Positions 60,913 through 64,000 of a stretch of DNA of 64,000 nucleotides are shown piece by piece. Location of the stretch: the NCBI GenBank assembly GCA_035441325.1, contig DAOROA010000012.1:20022-84021 (forward strand), in the 5' to 3' direction. The translations under genes were made by a program, and so were the position numbers. Below the pieces are notes generated by a model. The model saw nothing but the letters and a program-made list of their open reading frames with translations. It was not told the DNA's origin and ran no database searches. The stretch comes from Competibacter_A sp002352125 (GTDB taxonomy: Bacteria; Pseudomonadota; Gammaproteobacteria; Competibacterales; Competibacteraceae). Every line of letters starts with the position of its first letter. Positions within the stretch are counted from its first letter, which is position 1.

Positions 60913-61287
60913 ATGGCCACAATCAATCAGTTGGTGCGCAAACCGCGCGTCAGCAAGAAAGCCAAAAGCGCCGTGCCGGCGCTCGAAAGTTGTCCGCAGA
61001 AGCGCGGCGTGTGTACCCGCGTCTACACCACGACGCCGAAGAAGCCCAATTCCGCGCTTCGCAAGGTGGCGCGTGTGCGCCTGACCAACGGCCAGGAAGT
61101 CACTAGCTACATCGGCGGTGAAGGCCACAACCTGCAAGAGCACTCCGTGGTGCTGATTCGCGGCGGCCGTGTCAAGGATTTGCCCGGCGTGCGTTACCAC
61201 GTCGTGCGCGGCAGCCTGGATACCTCCGGCGTTACCAAACGGCGCCAGGGGCGTTCCAAATACGGCGCCAAGCGACCCAAGACCTGA
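60913..61287 (+). CDS. rpsL: 30S ribosomal protein S12
   Basis: 124 residues, canonical. The streptomycin-contact segments keep the wild-type lysines: TTPKKPNSALRK and GGRVKDLPGVRYH, so drug sensitivity is predicted at this site. First gene of the str operon. GGAG lies before the ATG. Confidence 0.99.
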   Translation: MATINQLVRKPRVSKKAKSAVPALESCPQKRGVCTRVYTTTPKKPNSALRKVARVRLTNGQEVTSYIGGEGHNLQEHSVVLIRGGRVKDLPGVRYHVVRGSLDTSGVTKRRQGRSKYGAKRPKT

Positions 61288-61320
61288 TTTTCGCGTCAGC
61301 CCATCGAGATTGAGGCGGTT

Positions 61321-61791
61321 ATGCCGAGAAGAAGAGAAGTTCCCAAGCGCGTTCCTCTTCCCGATCCCAAACACGGGAGCGAGATGCTGGCCAAGTTCGT
61401 CAACATGGTCATGGAACGTGGCAAGAAGTCCGTGGCCGAGAAAATCGTCTACGGCGCGCTCGACGTCATCGCCGAAAAAGGCAAGGACGATCCGATGGGC
61501 ACGCTGGAGCAGGCGCTCGACAACGTCCGCCCGGTGGTCGAGGTTAAATCCCGCCGGGTCGGCGGCGCCACCTATCAGGTGCCCATCGAGGTTCGCTCGG
61601 TCCGCCGCAACACCTTGGCCATGCGCTGGCTGATCGACGCCTCCCGCAAGCGCGGCGAGAAGTCCATGGCTCGCCGTCTAGCCGGTGAATTGCTGGATGC
61701 CGCCGATAGCCGCGGCGCCGCCGTCAAGAAGCGCGAGGACGTGCACCGCATGGCGGAGGCCAACAAAGCCTTCGCCCATTATCGCTGGTAA
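61321..61791 (+). CDS. rpsG: 30S ribosomal protein S7
   Basis: 156 residues starting MPRRREVPKRVPLPDPK; binds 16S rRNA 3' domain and represses its own operon. Conserved SRRVGGATYQVPIEV and a C-terminal HRMAEANKAFAHYRW. Located 33 bases after rpsL. Confidence 0.99.
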   Translation: MPRRREVPKRVPLPDPKHGSEMLAKFVNMVMERGKKSVAEKIVYGALDVIAEKGKDDPMGTLEQALDNVRPVVEVKSRRVGGATYQVPIEVRSVRRNTLAMRWLIDASRKRGEKSMARRLAGELLDAADSRGAAVKKREDVHRMAEANKAFAHYRW

Positions 61792-61809
61792 GTCCAAAAG
61801 GATCGAGCC

Positions 61810-63909
61810 GTGGCCCGGAAAACCCCTATCGAGCGCTATCGTAACCTCGGCATCATGGCCCACATCGATGCCGGCAAGACCACCGTGACCGAGCGTATCC
61901 TGTTCTACACGGGTGTCTCGCACAAGCTGGGCGAGGTGCACGATGGCGCAGCCACCATGGATTGGATGGTGCAGGAGCAGGAGCGCGGCATCACCATCAC
62001 TTCTGCTGCGACCACCTGCTTTTGGGATGGTATGGCCGGCCAGTTCGAGGGGCATCGGGTCAACATTATCGACACCCCCGGCCATGTCGATTTCACCATT
62101 GAAGTCGAGCGATCGCTGCGAGTGCTGGATGGTGCCTGCGCGGTATTCTGTGCGGTGGGCGGCGTGGAGCCGCAATCCGAAACCGTTTGGCGGCAGGCCA
62201 ACAAATACGGCGTGCCGCGCTTGGCCTTCGTCAACAAGATGGATCGTGCCGGCGCCGATTTCCTGCGCGTGGTGGGCCAGATCCAAAGCCGGTTGGGCGC
62301 CAATCCGGTGCCGATCCAACTGCCCATCGGCGCCGAGGACAAGTTCAAGGGCGTGGTCGATCTGATCAAGATGCAGGCCATTAATTGGGACGAAGACAGC
62401 CTCGGCATGAAGTTCGAATACGGTGCTATTCCTGCCGATTTGCAAGCCGACTGCGAGACATGGCGCGAGAAGATGGTGGAGGCCGCCGCCGAAGCTTCCG
62501 ACGAGCTGATGGAAAAATATTTGGAAGGCCACATTCTGAGCGAAGAGGAGATCTACGCCGGTTTGCGTGCCCGCACCCTCAAGGGTGAAATCGTCTTGGC
62601 GCTGTGCGGCTCCGCCTTCAAAAACAAAGGCGTGCAAGCGATGTTGGATGCAGTGGTGCGTTACCTGCCATCGCCGGCGGACAAGCCCCCGGTCAAGGGT
62701 GTGCTGGACGATGCCGCCGAAAGCGAGGGAGAGCGGCCGGCCGACGACAGTGCGCCGTTCGCCGCATTGGCTTTCAAGATCGCCACCGATCCGTTCGTCG
62801 GTACGCTAACTTTCGTTCGTTGTTATTCCGGCGTAGTCAATTCCGGCGACTCGGTCTACAACCCGGTTAAAGGTCGGCGCGAGCGCATCGGCCGACTGGT
62901 GCAGATGCACGCCAACAGCCGCGAGGAAATCAAAGAAGTGCTGGCTGGCGACATCGCCGCCTGCGTCGGTCTGAAGGACGTGACCACCGGCGACACCCTG
63001 TGCGATGCTAACCATATCATCACCCTGGAGCGGATGGAGTTTCCCGAGCCGGTGATTTCCATCGCGGTCGAACCCAAGACCAAGGCCGACCAGGAGAAGA
63101 TGGGTATCGCCCTCGGCAAACTGGCGCACGAAGACCCTTCTTTCCGGGTCCACACCGACCAGGAGTCGGGCCAAACCATCATCTCCGGCATGGGCGAGCT
63201 GCACCTGGAAATCATCGTCGATCGCCTCAAGCGCGAATTCAAGGTGGACGCCAACATCGGCAAACCGCGCGTTGCCTACCGCGAAACCATCCGCAAGACG
63301 GTGGAGCAGGAAGGCAAGTTCGTGCGCCAATCCGGCGGTCGCGGCCAGTACGGTCACGTTTGGTTGCGGCTGGAGCCGCGAGAGCCGGGTGCCGGTTACG
63401 AGTTCGTCAACGCCATCGTCGGTGGCGTGGTGCCCAGGGAATACGTGCCAGCCGTCGATAAAGGCGTGCAGGAACAGATGGAAAAAGGCGTGTTGGCCGG
63501 CTATCCGGTGGTGGACGTCAAAGTCACCATCTTCGACGGTTCTTACCACGAAGTGGATTCCAGCGAAATGGCATTCAAGATCGCCGGCTCGATGGGTTTC
63601 AAGGACGGAGCCATCAAAGCGGGCGCGATTTTGCTGGAACCGATCATGAAGGTCGAGGTGGTGACCCCCGAGGATTACATGGGCGACGTAATGGGCGATC
63701 TCAACCGGCGGCGCGGCATCCTGCAGGGCATGGACGATTCGCCGTCGGGCAAAGTCATTCGCGCTGAGGTGCCGTTGGCCGAAATGTTCGGTTACGCCAC
63801 CGATCTGCGCTCGGCTACTCAGGGTCGCGCGACCTATTCCATGGAATTTGCCAAATACAACGAAGCCCCCGCTAATATCGCGGAGGCGGTCGTCAAAAAG
63901 GCGTCCTGA
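61810..63909 (+). CDS. fusA: Elongation factor G
   Basis: 699 residues. GTG start, first residues ARKTPIERYRNLGIMAHIDAG with the G1 loop AHIDAGKTT, then DTPGHVDFTIEVERSLRV (G3) and NKMDRAGADF (G4). Translocase domains II-V follow at normal length. Third gene of the str operon, 18 bases after rpsG. Confidence 0.99.
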   Translation: MARKTPIERYRNLGIMAHIDAGKTTVTERILFYTGVSHKLGEVHDGAATMDWMVQEQERGITITSAATTCFWDGMAGQFEGHRVNIIDTPGHVDFTIEVERSLRVLDGACAVFCAVGGVEPQSETVWRQANKYGVPRLAFVNKMDRAGADFLRVVGQIQSRLGANPVPIQLPIGAEDKFKGVVDLIKMQAINWDEDSLGMKFEYGAIPADLQADCETWREKMVEAAAEASDELMEKYLEGHILSEEEIYAGLRARTLKGEIVLALCGSAFKNKGVQAMLDAVVRYLPSPADKPPVKGVLDDAAESEGERPADDSAPFAALAFKIATDPFVGTLTFVRCYSGVVNSGDSVYNPVKGRRERIGRLVQMHANSREEIKEVLAGDIAACVGLKDVTTGDTLCDANHIITLERMEFPEPVISIAVEPKTKADQEKMGIALGKLAHEDPSFRVHTDQESGQTIISGMGELHLEIIVDRLKREFKVDANIGKPRVAYRETIRKTVEQEGKFVRQSGGRGQYGHVWLRLEPREPGAGYEFVNAIVGGVVPREYVPAVDKGVQEQMEKGVLAGYPVVDVKVTIFDGSYHEVDSSEMAFKIAGSMGFKDGAIKAGAILLEPIMKVEVVTPEDYMGDVMGDLNRRRGILQGMDDSPSGKVIRAEVPLAEMFGYATDLRSATQGRATYSMEFAKYNEAPANIAEAVVKKAS

Positions 63910-63949
63910 ATCATTGTGCTGAAATTTTGTATCGGTTGGAGTGAGTACG

Positions 63950-64000
63950 GTGTCCAAAGAAAAGTTTGAGCGGAGCAAGCCGCACGTGAACGTGGGGACG
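63950..64000 (+). CDS. tuf: Elongation factor Tu (5' part only)
   Basis: GTG start at 63950 then SKEKFERSKPHVNVGT, the EF-Tu N terminus. The remainder lies beyond the right edge. Usual fourth gene of the str operon. Confidence 0.95.
   Translation, partial: MSKEKFERSKPHVNVGT

Overview
The window is a high-GC chromosomal segment of a gammaproteobacterium. The prfB-lysS pair, the divergent acs/pat pair, recC-recB-recD and the str operon (rpsL-rpsG-fusA-tuf) all fit that class. A Competibacter-like relative is possible, but that is a guess made without any search. A run of 242 Ns at 9260-9501 marks an assembly gap.

Layout. 1-6550 is housekeeping: 2-oxoacid:ferredoxin oxidoreductase (korA, 5' end cut by the window, and korB), alanine dehydrogenase, RF2 with its programmed frameshift, and lysyl-tRNA synthetase. 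7020-26968 is a roughly 20 kb, all-plus-strand mycofactocin and alcohol oxidation cluster. Its order is NDMA-dependent-type alcohol dehydrogenase, MoxR ATPase plus VWA protein, a SAM methyltransferase (possibly MftM), aldehyde dehydrogenase, DUF779, DUF4242, mftC, two OYE/FadH-like flavoproteins, an EtfA-FixC-FixX-EtfB electron-transfer module, mftE, mftF, the precursor gene mftA, a mycofactocin-coupled SDR, and mftB. A convergent sigma-54 activator (27078-29009) closes it. mftD, mftG and mftR are not in the window. The likely logic is that alcohol is oxidised to aldehyde and then acid by enzymes using mycofactocin or NAD, with electrons leaving through the ETF/FixCX module.

29218-34136 lies on the minus strand: a small zinc-ribbon gene, a B12-type radical SAM protein, a TGS-domain GTPase, and a Ro60 (TROVE/VWA) gene. 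Immediately downstream of the Ro60 gene, three tandem Y-RNA-like RNAs end at a strong terminator. The last of them contains a circularly permuted tRNA-like domain, the hallmark of YrlA RNAs. This is the most striking feature of the window and is too short and non-coding to be seen by ORF calling.

34250-45954 holds an outer-membrane porin-like gene, pdxH, a thioredoxin/DsbD-like membrane protein, an AarF/UbiB kinase, a candidate structured ncRNA of about 280 nt with its own promoter and terminator, an acyl carrier protein, acetyl-CoA synthetase facing protein acetyltransferase Pat, mobA and a DUF721 gene. 46081-57972 is recC, recB and recD, split by two insertions: an AT-richer block between recC and recB (a frameshifted SEFIR/TIR gene and a PIN toxin-like pair), and an inverted peptidase-like gene between recB and recD. 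58133-60614 is accessory: an orphan gene, a deletion remnant of an N-6 DNA methylase, a YjdF-like membrane protein and DUF1840. The window ends in the str operon.
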